From Neoceratodus forsteri (lineage: Eukaryota > Chordata > Ceratodontiformes > Ceratodontidae), in the NCBI GenBank assembly GCA_016271365.2, contig CM057450.1, positions 1,806,995,967-1,807,059,966 on the forward strand: a DNA stretch of 64,000 bases. Direction: 5' to 3'. Below are positions 11,191 to 22,590 of this stretch, one piece after another. Every line of letters starts with the position of its first letter. The first letter of the stretch is position 1. A program made the position numbers and the translations under genes. The notes below the pieces were generated by a model that did not search any database, had not been told where the DNA came from, and saw only the letters and a program-made list of their open reading frames with translations.

Positions 11191-13952
11191 TGGAGGACAA
11201 TGAGTACCAATGCCCGTAGTCTGGGAAACAAGCTTCCAGAGCTAGTAGCCCTGATGGAAGAGGAACACTTGAATATTGTGGCAGTCACAGAAACATGGTA
11301 CATGGAGAACCATGACTGGGATATCAACATACCAGGGTACACAATCTACAGAAGGGACAGGGAGGGTAAAAGAGGAGGTGGAGTAGCTCTCTACATAAGG
11401 GAAGGGATCAAAGCTACAGAACTAAAAAGTAAAGGGGGAGGACAAGAGGAACTCTAGGTCACCTTGGAAACAGGGAATGGCATCACAATCCGCACAGGGG
11501 TTGTATACAGACCCCCATCTTAAGGGGAGGAAATGGACAAGAAAATGATAGAGGGCATTCTCAAAATGGATGAAAAAGGGGAGATACTGTTAATGGGGGA
11601 CCTGAATATGCCAGATGTTAACTGGGAGACATGCACTGCAGCCTCATCCAAGAGCAGGGTCATTCTCGATGCCCTGCAGGGGGCAGGCCTTAGACAGCTA
11701 ATGTTGGAACCCACTCAGGAGGGAGCAATACTAGACCTGGTACTCTCAAATGGAGAGAGGATCACAAATTTAGAAGTCAGTAGACATCTGGGAACAAGCG
11801 ACCACTGCACAGTGTGCTTCACAATAAACACAACCATGGAGACAAGCCATGCAAAGACAAGGATGCTGGACTTTAGAAAGGCTGACTTTGGCATAATGGG
11901 TAAATACCTGAGGAATACATTAGCAAATGGCCACAAAGGAGGGGTGGAAGAACAATGGAGAAAAATCAAAACTGCCATCATGGAGGCAACAAGCCTTTGT
12001 GTGAAACAAATAAAGAAAATAAAGCGGAATAAAAAACCACTATGGTTCTCAAAAGAGGTGTCAGGGAAGGTTAAGGAGAAAAAGGCTGCATTCAAAAAGT
12101 ATAAGGAATCACAGACAGAGCACAACAGGGAACTGTATCAAATTAAAGCAGAAAGAAGTGGGGAAGGCAGTCAGAAAAGCAAAGGCCCAAACCCAGGAAA
12201 AGATAGCCAACTCAGTTAAGAAGGGGGATAAAACCTTTTATAGGTACATTAGGGAGCATAGAAAGGTTAACGGGGGGATAGTGAAGATTAATAAAGGAGA
12301 GGGGAGGTGGGCAGAGGGAGACAGTGAAAAGGCAGAGATACTGAATGAATACTTTTGCTCAGTATTCACAAAAGAAGAAGAGGAGGAGTTACCTAAACCA
12401 AACAGTAGAAGCACTCTGGGAGTGGGGTTGACGCCAGTCCATTTACAGAAGAAAGAGTCCTGAAAGAACTCCTAAAACTCAAGGTGGACATAGCAATGGG
12501 GCCTGACGGGATTCACCCTAGAATCCTAAAAGAGCTAAGGGAGGACCTAATGACACCACTAACCACACTTTTTAACAAATCATGGGAAGATGGGGTGGTA
12601 CCTGAGGATTGGAGGAGGGCAGATGTGATTCCCCTTCACAAAAGTGGGAGCAAGGCAGAAGCAGGAAACTACAGACCTGTTAGTTTGACCTCAGTGGTGG
12701 AGAAAATGATGGAATAATTTCTGAAAGAAACAATTGTTCAGTACCTAGAGGCCAGCGGGGCACAGGACCCAAAGCAGCATGGATTCACAGCAGGAAGGTC
12801 ATGTCAGACGAATCTAATTGATTTCTTTGACTGGGTGACCAAAGTAATAGACCAGGGAGGGGCTGTGGATATGGCCTACCTAGACTTTAGCAAGGCATTT
12901 GACACAGTCCCACACAAAAGATTAATAATCAAGTTAGCCAGCCTGGGAGTAGGTCCCAGGGTGGTAGCCTGGGTAGCAAACTGGCTGCACAACAGGACAC
13001 AGAAGGTAATAGTGAATGGAACACATTCTGACGAAAGGGGGGTTACTAGTGGAGTACCTCAGGGCTCAGTACTGGGTCCAGTCCTCTTTAACATCTTTAC
13101 AGGTGACATTGCAGGGGGTCTGGAAGGAAAGGTATGCCTCTTTGCAGATGACACAAAGATCTGTAACAGAGTTGATACACAAGGGGGGTAGAAAGGATGA
13201 GAAGGGACTTGGCAAGGTTAGAGGAATGGTCAGACATATGGCAACTTAGATTCAATGCAAAGAAGTGCAAAGTAATGCACCTGGGAAATTAAAACCAGGA
13301 GAAGAGTTCACAATAGCAGGGAGGTACCAACGACAACAGTAATGGAAAGGGATCTGGGTGTAGTCATATCAGATGACCTAAAGGTGGGTAAGCAATGTCG
13401 AGAAGTCAGTAAGGAGGCCGGGATACTGGGATGCATGAGGAGGGCATCACAAGTAGAAAAAGGGAAGTAGTTATCCCTCTATACAGACAGTTAGTGAGAC
13501 CCCATCTGGAGTACTGCGTGCAGTTTTGGAGACCTCATCTACGCAAGGACATAGACAGGATGGAAGCAGTCCAGAGGATGGCAGCTAAACTGGTGCAGGG
13601 TCTACATCAGAAACCATATGAAGAGAGACTGAGAGTGCTTAATATGTATACACTTGATGAAAGGAAGGGCAGGGGGGTCATGATAGAAACTTTTAAGTAC
13701 CTCAAGGGAATCAACAAAGTCCAGGAGGGTAGCATCTTTCAGAAAAAGAGATGTGTAAGAACAAGGGGGCACAATTTAAAGTTAGAGGGGGGACGGCTCA
13801 GGGGTAATGTGAGGAAATTCTTTTTCTCGAAGAGAGTGGTGGATGCATGGAACCGCCTTCCTGGAGAGGTTGTGGGGTCTAAAACAGTGGGGAAATTCAA
13901 ACATGCATGGGACAGACATAAGGCAATTAGAGTGGGGGGTTGCAGGAAGTAG
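11191..13952 (+). pseudogene. CR1-like ORF2: AP endonuclease and reverse transcriptase
   Basis: The endonuclease blocks are TNARSLGNKL, VAVTETWY, YTIYRRDREGKRGGGVALY, LLMGDLNMPDVNWE and LGTSDHCTV. The RT has GPDGIHPRILKEL, DVIPLHKSGS, NYRPVSL, YLDFSKAFDTVPH, GVPQGSVLGPVLFN and the catalytic F-A-D-D-T-K at about 13141-13158. The C-terminal region at 13431-13952 ends with AWNRLPGEVV and FKHAWDRHK. Stops at 11455 and about 12715, and frame changes near 12160, 12470 and 13190-13430, inactivate this copy. The two RT aspartates are intact. Confidence 0.88.
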
Positions 13953-13989
13953 GCTGTTGGTTAACTAGAATCTGCAGCTTATCCAATAG

Positions 13990-14057
13990 GTAGGGAAATG
14001 GGCAGACTGGGTGGGCCAAGTGGTTCTTATCTGCTGTCAAAGTCTATGTTTCTATGT
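13990..14057 (+). other. CR1-like 3' end (short UTR and terminal repeat)
   Basis: GCAGACTGGGTGGGCCAAGTGG and AAAGTCTATGTTTCTATG form the family 3' end recognised by the reverse transcriptase. The same sequence, truncated, stands alone at 6126-6182. Confidence 0.75.
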
Positions 14058-14980
14058 AAGGGCAAGTTTGCCAGGGCCAAGCTTGCGTTGTAAGATTATT
14101 TTGGGAGGAGATCTTGGTGCTTTGCCAGACCAGGAGCAGAGAACAGGGGAGTGGTCACTAAGAGCATTTGGGAGAATGGTAGTGCTAGTAATTTTGTGGG
14201 GGTGATTGGTGAACACGAGGTCTAGCAGTGAGGAAGACCCTGTTTGCTGGTCAAGGCGGATGGGGGAGGTGACTGCTTGTGTTAGGTCTTGGGCGGAGGC
14301 AGCATCAACGAACGGCACAGCAGCCTTATCTAACCAACTAATATTAAAGTCCCTGAGTACAATTTTTTCAGTTTGAGACGGGAGGGTGGTCATGTAGGAC
14401 AGTACTGTGTGGAAGGCCACCTTCTGGTCCCTAGGGGAATGTATACAGCCGTAATGAGTGGGGGTTGGGAGTGCCCCAAAGTGAGTTTAAGAGTGAGGGC
14501 CTGGGGACCTGGAGCCATTTGGGGGGTGGGGAGCAACTGCCCGTGTAGCGTGTCCTTGGTATAAGTGGCGTAACCTCCTCCATGCATACCCAGTCGGTCT
14601 GCACGGTATACGTTGTAACCAGAGAGTGTTATTGACGAGTCAGGAATCCGAAGGGAAAGCCAGGTTTCACCCACAGCTATGACATCAGGCCGATGTTGCA
14701 GTACCCAACCCTGGAAGGAGTCCCACTTTTTTAATAGACTGCATACAGTAAGGGTGGCAATGCGCAGCCCACAGGTGTGGGAGTGAGTTGGTGCTGGCAG
14801 AGTAGGAGGTCCAGGGTTAGGATGAATATTTCCAGACAGGAGGAGGAACCTATGTACAGGGTTCCAGTGCAACCTTTTGTGGAAATGGGATTTCCTTGCT
14901 ATAGGCCCTTTCGGTGTAGAGAAAGTAGGAATGGGGAGGTTTAGAATAAGGGGGGTAGCAAGGGGGAGGGGTCGGTGCAA
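14052..14980 (-). pseudogene. LINE copy 2: AP-like endonuclease with N-terminal 2A-like motif
   Basis: The frame starting at 14980 contains LLLSGNIHPNPGP at about 14810-14845, then the endonuclease blocks RIATLTVCSLLKKWDS, VIAVGETWLSL and LSGYNVYRADRLGMHGGGY. A frame change near 14390-14420 leads to IVLRDFNISWLD, LLDLVFTN and LSDHSPVL. The NPGP motif before the domain resembles 2A oligopeptides described in some APE-type LINEs, but the usual acidic D-x-E positions are N-I-H-P here. The 14052 end is where the CR1 insertion cuts the frame. Confidence 0.78.
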
Positions 14981-15600
14981 GGGGAGGGGTGACTGTAACA
15001 GGGGTTGTGGGTGGTGTGGCAGCCAAGACTAGCATAGCAAGCATAGGATGATACCACTGGGGTGGCACTCTTTAGAACTTATAGATGGACAGCAGGCCAC
15101 AGGGATGGACCCATATGCAAAATCGTAGGTGGTCCGAGAGATTTTACATGTATTAACCACTGGGGTTGCTGAAGAGAGAAGCTGCTCATTAGGAATGATA
15201 GGTGCACAAGGGACTTTACATATGTTTATCAGTGATGCTGTCGCAGGGAGGCACTGTCGGGCAGGCAGGCTGTAGTCTGAGACATAAGGGGGTGAGTATG
15301 CAGGGTTAGCAGGGTGCACAACAGGAGAATTAAAGAGAACACTTTAGGGTTAAATCATGAGCCTTGGACAAAGGGAACACCAGTAATTGGGGAGGCAAAA
15401 GGAAGCAGCCACTGGTGGCAAAGGATAAAGCTGCTAATGAAGATAAAGGAGTGCTGAGGACAGAAGGAACACAGATAGCTTAGTCTGGTAAAAAGGCAGC
15501 ATGGAGGGAAAGATTTGCAATGAGTGGACCAGAAAGGAAATAGTAGCCCTCTGGTGGTGGAAGGTGATTATCTGCAAAGGCGAAAGTAGGCTGATAGGCT
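14058..15600 (-). mobile_element. L2-like LINE copy 2, 5' half (endonuclease and leader)
   Basis: The 5' half is separated from the 3' half by the CR1-like insertion. It carries the endonuclease, a proline-rich N-terminal stretch (14850-15319) and a probable leader reaching about 15600, where tandem TATA-containing repeats begin. The exact 5' end is not clear. Confidence 0.75.
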
Positions 15601-15700
15601 CAGCACAGCACGTGACCACTCCTATAAAAGCAGATCTTTCAGCACAGCACATGACCACTCCTATAAAAGCAGAAACATGACCACTCCTATAAAAGCAGAT
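15597..15700. repeat. Three tandem TATA-box repeats
   Basis: GACCACTCCTATAAAAGCAG occurs three times (15617-15636, 15652-15671 and 15678-15697), twice preceded by CAGCACAGCAC. Each carries TATAAAA on the plus strand. The array sits just outside the 5' end of minus-strand LINE copy 2. It could be a tandem-repeat promoter of an unidentified plus-strand element that continues at 15738, or a LINE leader on the other strand. Confidence 0.55.
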
Positions 15701-15737
15701 CTTCACCAAGGGTGGTGGTGGGGGCGGCGGGGCAAAC

Positions 15738-16866
15738 AAAGAGAGAGAGAGACTCCCCGTGCTCAGAGAACGCCTTCAGTACCTTCACTAGGGGATTTAG
15801 CTAGGGGAAGGCACTTTCTGTGGAGCCCTCACGACCTCCTCGCGGGTCCTGGTGCTGGGAGCTGTGGAAAGAAGATCACAATCAGGCCTGCAATTTATAG
15901 ATGGGACCTACTTGCAGGGTAAGGCTGGCTTGTGTGGTAATTGGAGAGGGCTGGGGGCCGATTCAACAGTCACAGTAGCAGTACAGTCAGTACATTTGAG
16001 ATAGCTTTCAACATTGTAACATTATTAACTTAAGACAGGCATTCCTTAGTGGTTAAAAAAGAGCCCTGCTTAGTAATCTAGTTTAGCCTTGCTGCCACCT
16101 GTTTTAGTAATAAGATCAGAGCTACTTTAGCATTTAAATCCGAGTCAGCATTGCAACATTATTAACTTAAGGTAGGCAAGCCTTAGTGTTAAAAAAAGAG
16201 TCCTGCTTAGTAATCTAGCCTTGCTGCTGACTGTTTTAGTGATGAGATCAGAGCTACTTTGGCATTTAAATCAGAGCTACTTAACAGAGATTCCTAAAGC
16301 AGTGCAGAGAAACGCAGGTTTTCCTTCATAATAAATAACATTTTCTTGTGCAGAACTGATAGGAGCCACAAATTGCCTTGCTGCTGACTGTAATAGCATA
16401 TAAGTCCAAGCTATTTAAAGCAAAGCAGAGAAACGCAGGTTTTCCTTACAAATCATTACATTCTAGTGCAGAAAACCTATCAGTGGGCCTATGCCAACAA
16501 TTATTGATTCTTTCTTTTGTCTTTCACTCGGTCGTGTTGCGACTTTAGATCAGTCTCAATAATGGCTAAAAATGGCGACAAATTCAAATTCAAACAAAGA
16601 CAGAGAGAGACTCCCCGTGCTCGGAGAACGCCTTCAGTACCTTCACTAGGAGATTTAGCTGGGGGAGGGCTTCTTCCGTGAAGCCCTTGTGACCTCCTCG
16701 CGGGTCCCAGTGCTGGGAGCTTCACTAGAGGATTTAGCTGGGGGAAGGCTCCTCGCGACCTCCTCGTGGGTCCCAGCGCTGGGAGCTTCAATAGGGGATT
16801 TAGCTGGGGAAGGCTTCTTCTGTGGAGCCCTCACAACCCCCTCGTGGGTCCCGGTGCTGGGAGCTG
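15738..16866. repeat. Direct repeats and minisatellite-like units
   Basis: A block starting GAGAGAGACTCCCCGTGCTC at about 15749 recurs at about 16603 (GACTCCCCGTGCTCGGAGAACG). After the second block, a 66-79-bp unit (GGATTTAGCTGGGG ... GACCTCCTCG ... GTGCTGGGAGCT) is repeated in tandem to 16866. Between the blocks, a unit of about 140 bp occurs twice (about 16008-16145 and 16150-16278; landmark ACATTATTAACTTAAG), and AGAGAAACGCAGGTTTTCCTT occurs twice (16307 and 16425). No coding domain is seen. Confidence 0.6.
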
Positions 16867-17764
16867 ATATGCACCCTTACTAAGCACCTGCTGTTTAAAT
16901 TGCATTTTCCTTTGAACTTGGGATAGATTCCTGTTTCCTGCTCACAGCCACTAAAACCGTACAGAAAATATAAAGAGATCACAGTAACCATGCTAAAAAT
17001 AAAGTAAATCACACAAACCACAAGCTGTGCTAAAAAGCATATTATAAACTGGAAATTCAGTTAGCCAATATTATCTAGTATCTTACAAGTATTGGCAAAT
17101 GTGATTTGTTTGTATTACTAAAGCAGAGCTGAATATACTTATGTAAAAAGGAGAACAGGGCTATAAACCAGAGTGATCGCTTAAGAACTCTTGAGAGATG
17201 CCCAAATTAATATACGTACTGTAGACAAATGTTCCGTTAGTATGTAATGCGTGAGCATGTTGATGGTTCCTGCAGTAGCCTGCTCTGAAACGGCAGCATG
17301 CCACGCTTCTCAATTTCCTAGGCTTAGTAGGTTTTCTGTTAGTTGTCTTTTGCTTCAGCCTAGACTAGACAAAACATTTTAACTGTTTAACAAGACTGCA
17401 AACAGTTTTACCAGCAGCCTTTTTCAGAGCAGCTGTGAACCTCCTATGCTCAGTATTTTAAATTTGTATGGCTATGGTTGTGTCTACAAGTTACAGTAGC
17501 CCCATTTAGCTTACACAATTGTAAAAAGCTCTCTTTTTCCCATTGAGTAAAAAAAGAAAAAAAAAAAAAAACAGTCTCTTTTGTAAATATAGAGTAGCTA
17601 CACAATGCACCTTGTTGTTCAGCCTGTCCCTGTGAACTGATTCACGGACTCAAAAGCTCCACCCTTTATATGTGCTTTAAGTGGACATGGTCACATGGTA
17701 AGCTACACCTTTTATCATGTCTTTATACTGGATGGATTAAAATTCTAAAATCTTTGATAAGAAT
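16867..17764. other. Unassigned AT-rich segment
   Basis: No gene is seen. The first 30 bp (TATGCACCCTTACTAAGCAC ...) match, inverted, the segment at 5755-5782 just outside the TTAA palindrome, so it belongs to a dispersed repeat. A poly-A run lies at about 17550-17571. Confidence 0.4.
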
Positions 17765-18009
17765 TTTAATTTTTTATTTTATATTTATTTTATTTTATTC
17801 TTTGGCAACCAGGTAAGGCCCACTAGGCACATGTGCTTGTTTTCAGGGGTGACCCAGGAACACTGGGGAGGTTAAGTGACTTGCTCAGAGTCCATCACAC
17901 AGTATACAAGTGGAGGTTGTGGGAATCAAACCCAGGTCTGTCTGCTGGATGTACATTACCAAGCTCATTCACAGCTCAGTACTCTAACCTCTAGGCTACA
18001 CTGCCAACC
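17765..18009 (-). mobile_element. tRNA-derived SINE with L2-like 3' tail
   Basis: On the minus strand the element starts near 18009 with an A-box-like TAGCCTAGAGGTTAGAGTA (17980-17998) and a B-box-like GGGTTTGATTCCC (17921-17933), about 50 bp apart as in tRNA genes. The body continues AAGTCACTTAACCTCCCC. Its 3' part reads GGGCCTTACCTGGTTGCCAAA, then an AATAAAATAAAATAAAT tail. That 3' part closely resembles the L2-like LINE 3' ends in this window, especially at 57405, suggesting mobilisation by that LINE. MIR-like organisation is an alternative label. Confidence 0.75.
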
Positions 18010-20322
18010 CACAGCCAGAATTAACTATCTAAATAGTGAAATTACATTAATAACTGTAAGAAAATCCTTAACATTAAATCCAAAACACACATATCATATA
18101 TGAAACAGAGGTTACTGTGATTATAACTAACAACAATTATACCCCCTGTGGCTCACTTGGTTCATACAAAAGAAAAATTGTAACCAGTAGAAATGTAAGC
18201 TGTTTCACAAGCCTTTAATTCTGTTCTCTGTTTTTCCTATATATCCACATTTACTGTATAACTCTATATACAGTATCTACTTTATAATTGCTTTTTCACT
18301 CACTTCTTTTATCCTCACATGTAAACTATAGCTCAAGTTGGTGATGGTGGCGCCTATGATCTCTGGTTTCTCCTAACGTAACTCAGCTCTTTATTATTTT
18401 TCTTCACTTTGCTTTTACTTTGTAGCCTCCTTGCTTCCTGACCTATCTGTCTGTTACAGAGCACTTCTGTCCTCCAGTTCTCCTGTGTTTCAGTCCTGCA
18501 TCTGTTAGCTTTTAGGAGACATGAAAACACAAATTCTTTGGGGAGGGGGACAGCTTTTCTAAAACCATGTACCAGTATAAAATGTTCCAAATCTCATAGA
18601 CTGAGGCAATTGTGGCATACCGATTTAGAATAGCATTCAGGCAAATAAATATTAAATTTGCTGGTTTCTCCTCAGTGTGCAGACCCTTCCTGTCTAATAC
18701 AGGCTGCTGCATGTGAACAGGCAAAAACAAACTTTTCATCAGCATCACCTGGTAGAGAATCCAGAAAATCTGACACACTTGGTAAAAACTCATACTCTCC
18801 TGACACACTCATTATGAGAGAGGCAGCATGATGGAGTTACACCTCACGCTACCTGGAAGCACTTTGGAATGCTGTGATGCATTTTTGTGACAGCTTGCCC
18901 TTGGGTGAAAGGGCATAGTTGATGCAGCACATAAAAGCAGGTCAGAAACAGCCAAAGCCAGTAGCAAATAGCTGTGAACATTAATGATACAGCAGCCAGG
19001 GTTCTGGCAAATGCAGTATCTCTCAGAAGATATACATGGTTAAGAACCACAGGATTATCTAGCTCCCTTCCCTCCTGTCGAAAGAGTAACTCTGCACTTC
19101 AGCATGTGCGTTCATAAATAAGATGTTTCGGCTGTCACAGTTTACTAGAGAATACTTTTTTTTCCTTTTCAATGTTCCTTACCAAGATTTACAGCATATT
19201 TTGGTAGTCCATCTAAAAAGTCTGTATAGGAAACACTTGAAAACATTTGCCTCTCCCCTGTTAACCTCACAGTGTCTTTGCTTAGGACATTATAGTGCTC
19301 GCCATGAGAACCGACTGTGATGTCACAAACAGCAACTGTGTGGTTATCAGGGGAGAGTCAGATAAAATCGTTTTTTTTTTTTACACTTTATTTATGCTCC
19401 TTACCGGTCCCTTAGACTTCCTCTCCAGTGTGGTCTCTCAGTCCATCCTTTCTCCCGCCCAGCCTGAGATCTTCACTGGTCTGGATTTTCCGTTCCTTAG
19501 GTGCTTCTCCAACTCCACTGACCGCTCCATCCCCCCAGCTCTGAGCCCCCCCCCGGGGGTGGGGCTGTCTTAACTCCTCCGGTACTCTATCTGGAATCTA
19601 GAGGAGCAGTCAGGGAGAAGAGGAGGAGACATGGAGGCCGGCCGGGAGAGATCTGGTGAGGGACATGGGGGGGATGGCCACTCGACCCACCTTTGCCTGT
19701 CAGGGTGCAAGGGCCATTTTCACTTGTTCTGTGTTCCCGGGAGTACGGATGTGCAGTGACGTCCAGCGTAGCACAGGCACGCTTCCGCACCCACCTGCAG
19801 GACATCCGCTGGCCATAATACCCTCTGTAGCATGCACTAAGTCAGCCAAGCCCCCAGTCTCTACTAGGAGCCGCCAAAGCTGCGCAGTGCATACATCCCT
19901 CCCCTGGAAAAGGAGAGCTGCCTGACAGCAGTTCAATACAAGTCTATGCCCTCCTCCCTTGACCAACCCCCAGTGGCCCGAGCTTGCTCCCAAACCTGGG
20001 TTGCCGGCGTTGCACGAGATGTGGCGTCCAGCGCCTCAACTCTCAGCACCACCGGGCCGCCAAGTCAGATACATTCTGAAAGACTTAATGAAATAAGTGC
20101 TGCATTATCTACAATATTTGGTAGACCAACAGCAGGGGAAAGTAGAAAAATAGCAAATAACTAGAAAACAATAAAGTTAAAACATAACTGGTGTAAATCT
20201 AGTGTTTTTAAGCATTTTATTATAATAGTTGCTCTTTAAATCCCTTCTATCCTCCCCGCCTTCTTCCTCCTACCCTCTCTGCCAACAATGTTCCCCTCCT
20301 CTCTTCTAGACAATCTATTGCT
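18010..20322. other. No recognisable gene
   Basis: Only short, unconvincing frames are present. A T-run at 19373-19382 could be the A-tail of an old minus-strand retro-insert, followed by a C-rich segment (19480-20060) without domains. I see nothing supportable. Confidence 0.45.
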
Positions 20323-22590
20323 GGACAATCTACTTTTTCTTTTCTTTTTTTTAATTCAATATACTTTACTCAAGACCAATAATACTATTCCATAGAGAGT
20401 AAAGCAGAGGATACACACAATTGGTATATTACCGATAGAGAAGTGCATTTTTTGATATAAAAACCAAAAATGTTTCCCAATAATTCCCCCACCTCCCTCC
20501 CCCCTCCCACTAACCTACCTCCTCCCCTACACACTCCCCACCCCAGAGCTAGGGTTATACAACTCATAACATACAGAGAGAGACCAATAAATAAAACATT
20601 TGCTGCTAACATACCATACATTACAACTAAGTAAAAACTAATGAGAGGTATAGAAATAAATATGAAAACCACAATACAGTAGTAGGGACCCCTGATACCT
20701 AAGGGGAGTCTAGACAATACAATTTAGGGGTAGCGGTAATGGACCAGAGAGTTTGAAGCTTTTCCCACCTATTGCGGTATTGGGGCATTGTACCTCTGAT
20801 ATTAGCAATTGACTTTTCCAACTGTAAATTATAGAAAAGTTAATTGACCCATTCCAGGTAAGTGAGAATTTGCTGAGCTTTCCAGTGCCTCAGTGCCAAC
20901 TTTTAAACAGAAAGCGATATAAGGGTAATGCGATTCCATCTCTCTTTTACCACAATTGAGGATTAATCACACAACACACAGATGCTTGGGGTGAACAAAT
21001 CTTGAAGTCCTAGAAGGGGATCTGCCCAGGACTTAATTAGAGACCAAAGGGGAGCAACCAGGGGACATTCCCAGAATATGTGCAGAAGTGATCCCTGCTC
21101 CTGCCCACACCTAAAACATAACAGATCCTGCATCCTTCCAATTCCATACAGTTTGGCTGGTGTAAAATAAATATTATGTATGATATAAAACTGTACTAAC
21201 CTCAACCTGTCATTGGTTGTGTATTGATAGACACCCTGCCAAATCTGATCCCCACCTAAGTGGGCTAGAGGGAAAGGCATCTCCCCAATAAGAGGATTGT
21301 CCTCCAGCGGAAGAAAACAAGTTACTAAACAGGGTCGATACTAGACAGGATACCGAATGGGGCTGCCGAGAATGAACTTGGAGATCCTGGAGCACCTCTG
21401 CCTGATTGATCGTCCATAGTCCAGAGCCAAACCACTGAATAAGCATGTGTCTAATTTGGTAAATAAAAAAGGAACATCTTGGGGGTAAATGAAATTGCTC
21501 CAAAATCTCAGATACAGTATCCACTTTACCATGAGTAACTAGTCCACTTACTCTGATCTGCGCAGTTGGGCTCATGTCCCTCAGAGTTGGGATACGTCCC
21601 CCCTGTTACCAGATTAGGATTACCAGAAAGTGGCTTGGAAATGTCCCTCTGCTGGTCGTATTTAAGAGATTTGCAGAGTTGACTATGTAATTTGCTAGAT
21701 GTATATATAACTGTTTCGCGCAAAGGGACCGGGTAATTTCTGGGGGAGGACATACCATAGACTGGATGGCATGATGCCCAAAGTCCGCAGCAGATAACTT
21801 TCAATCTTTAGCCATAAGGGAGTATACTGGGAATCTCTTACCAGGAAGAGGAGTAGCCAACATAAATACTTAGCCAAATGACTGGCCAAATAATGCAGAT
21901 ACAAGTTTGGTAGTTTAAAACCACCCATGTTTTTGGGGGCACAAAGTTGCACATATGCTCTTCGAGAGGGTTTATTTTGCCATAAAAACCTGGAAATTAT
22001 GCCATGGAGCTTACTGAACCAGCTTAGAGGAAGATAAATCTTTTAACATATTGAGCGGATAAAGTATCCTGGGTAAAATATTCATTTTAATGCCACTGAC
22101 CCTGCCCTGGAGGGACAAGTAAAGGGGGGACCATCTTTCCAGGTCCTGCTGGATAGTGAGAATAAGATTGTCTAGATTGAGCTTCTTCAAAAGAGATTTT
22201 GAGGTAGACAATATAATACCCAGATACTTTAGTCGGGTGTTCTAATTCAGGCCGAGAGCATCCATGTCTGACTGATTTACATGGGGGTTAAGGGGCATTA
22301 CCTCAATTTTATTCAAATTCAGTTTGTAATTTGATAACCTGCTAAAGCCTTCAATTATATCCAGAGCTACTGGGATAGATCTGTGCGGGTTCATAACATG
22401 GAGGAGAATATCATCTGCATATACAGATGTTTTAAGGTCAAAGGGGGCCTATCGAAATACCAGATAAGGAAGGTTAGTCATTCAACTGTTGAAGTAAAGG
22501 CTCTAGATATAAATTAAATAGCAACGGGGAAAGAGGGCAACCCTGCTGGGTTCCTGATTTCAATGGAAAAGGACAATCTACTTTTTCTTT
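20323..22590 (-). mobile_element. L1/Tx1-like LINE, 5'-truncated, with 20-bp target duplication
   Basis: GGACAATCTACTTTTTCTTT occurs at 20323-20342 and again at 22571-22590, flanking the insert exactly. The plus-strand T-run at 20343-20352 is the A-tail of a minus-strand element. The 5' end of the insert lies inside the RT domain, so it is a typical 5'-truncated target-primed insertion. Confidence 0.9.
20950..22562 (-). pseudogene. L1/Tx1-like ORF2: RT part and C-terminal zinc knuckle
   Basis: In minus-strand order the segment begins with an L1-type RT block near 22500-22562 ([18 protein letters not shown]). The catalytic Y-A-D-D follows near 22400-22425, then a WSPLYLSLQGRVSGIKMNIL block (22011-22211), PKNMGGFKLPNLYLHYLASH (21695-21952) and a C-terminal CFRCGQEQGSLLHIFWECP zinc-knuckle-like motif (20963-21280). 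This order is typical of L1/Tx1 ORF2. Several stops and frame changes break the frame. Confidence 0.85.

Larger units (their letters stand above)
9426..14057 (+). mobile_element. CR1-like LINE, nearly full length, nested in LINE copy 2
   Basis: The element has an untranslated leader (about 9426-10083), ORF1 (10084-11007), ORF2 (about 11191-13952) and a short 3' UTR. It ends in TCTATGTTTCTATG, a short repeat typical of CR1 3' ends. It sits inside a minus-strand L2-like LINE. The right junction is exact at 14057/14058, where the minus-strand frame GKLALT resumes. No long target duplication is seen, as is usual for CR1. At 4.6 kb it is close to full length for the clade. Confidence 0.88.
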
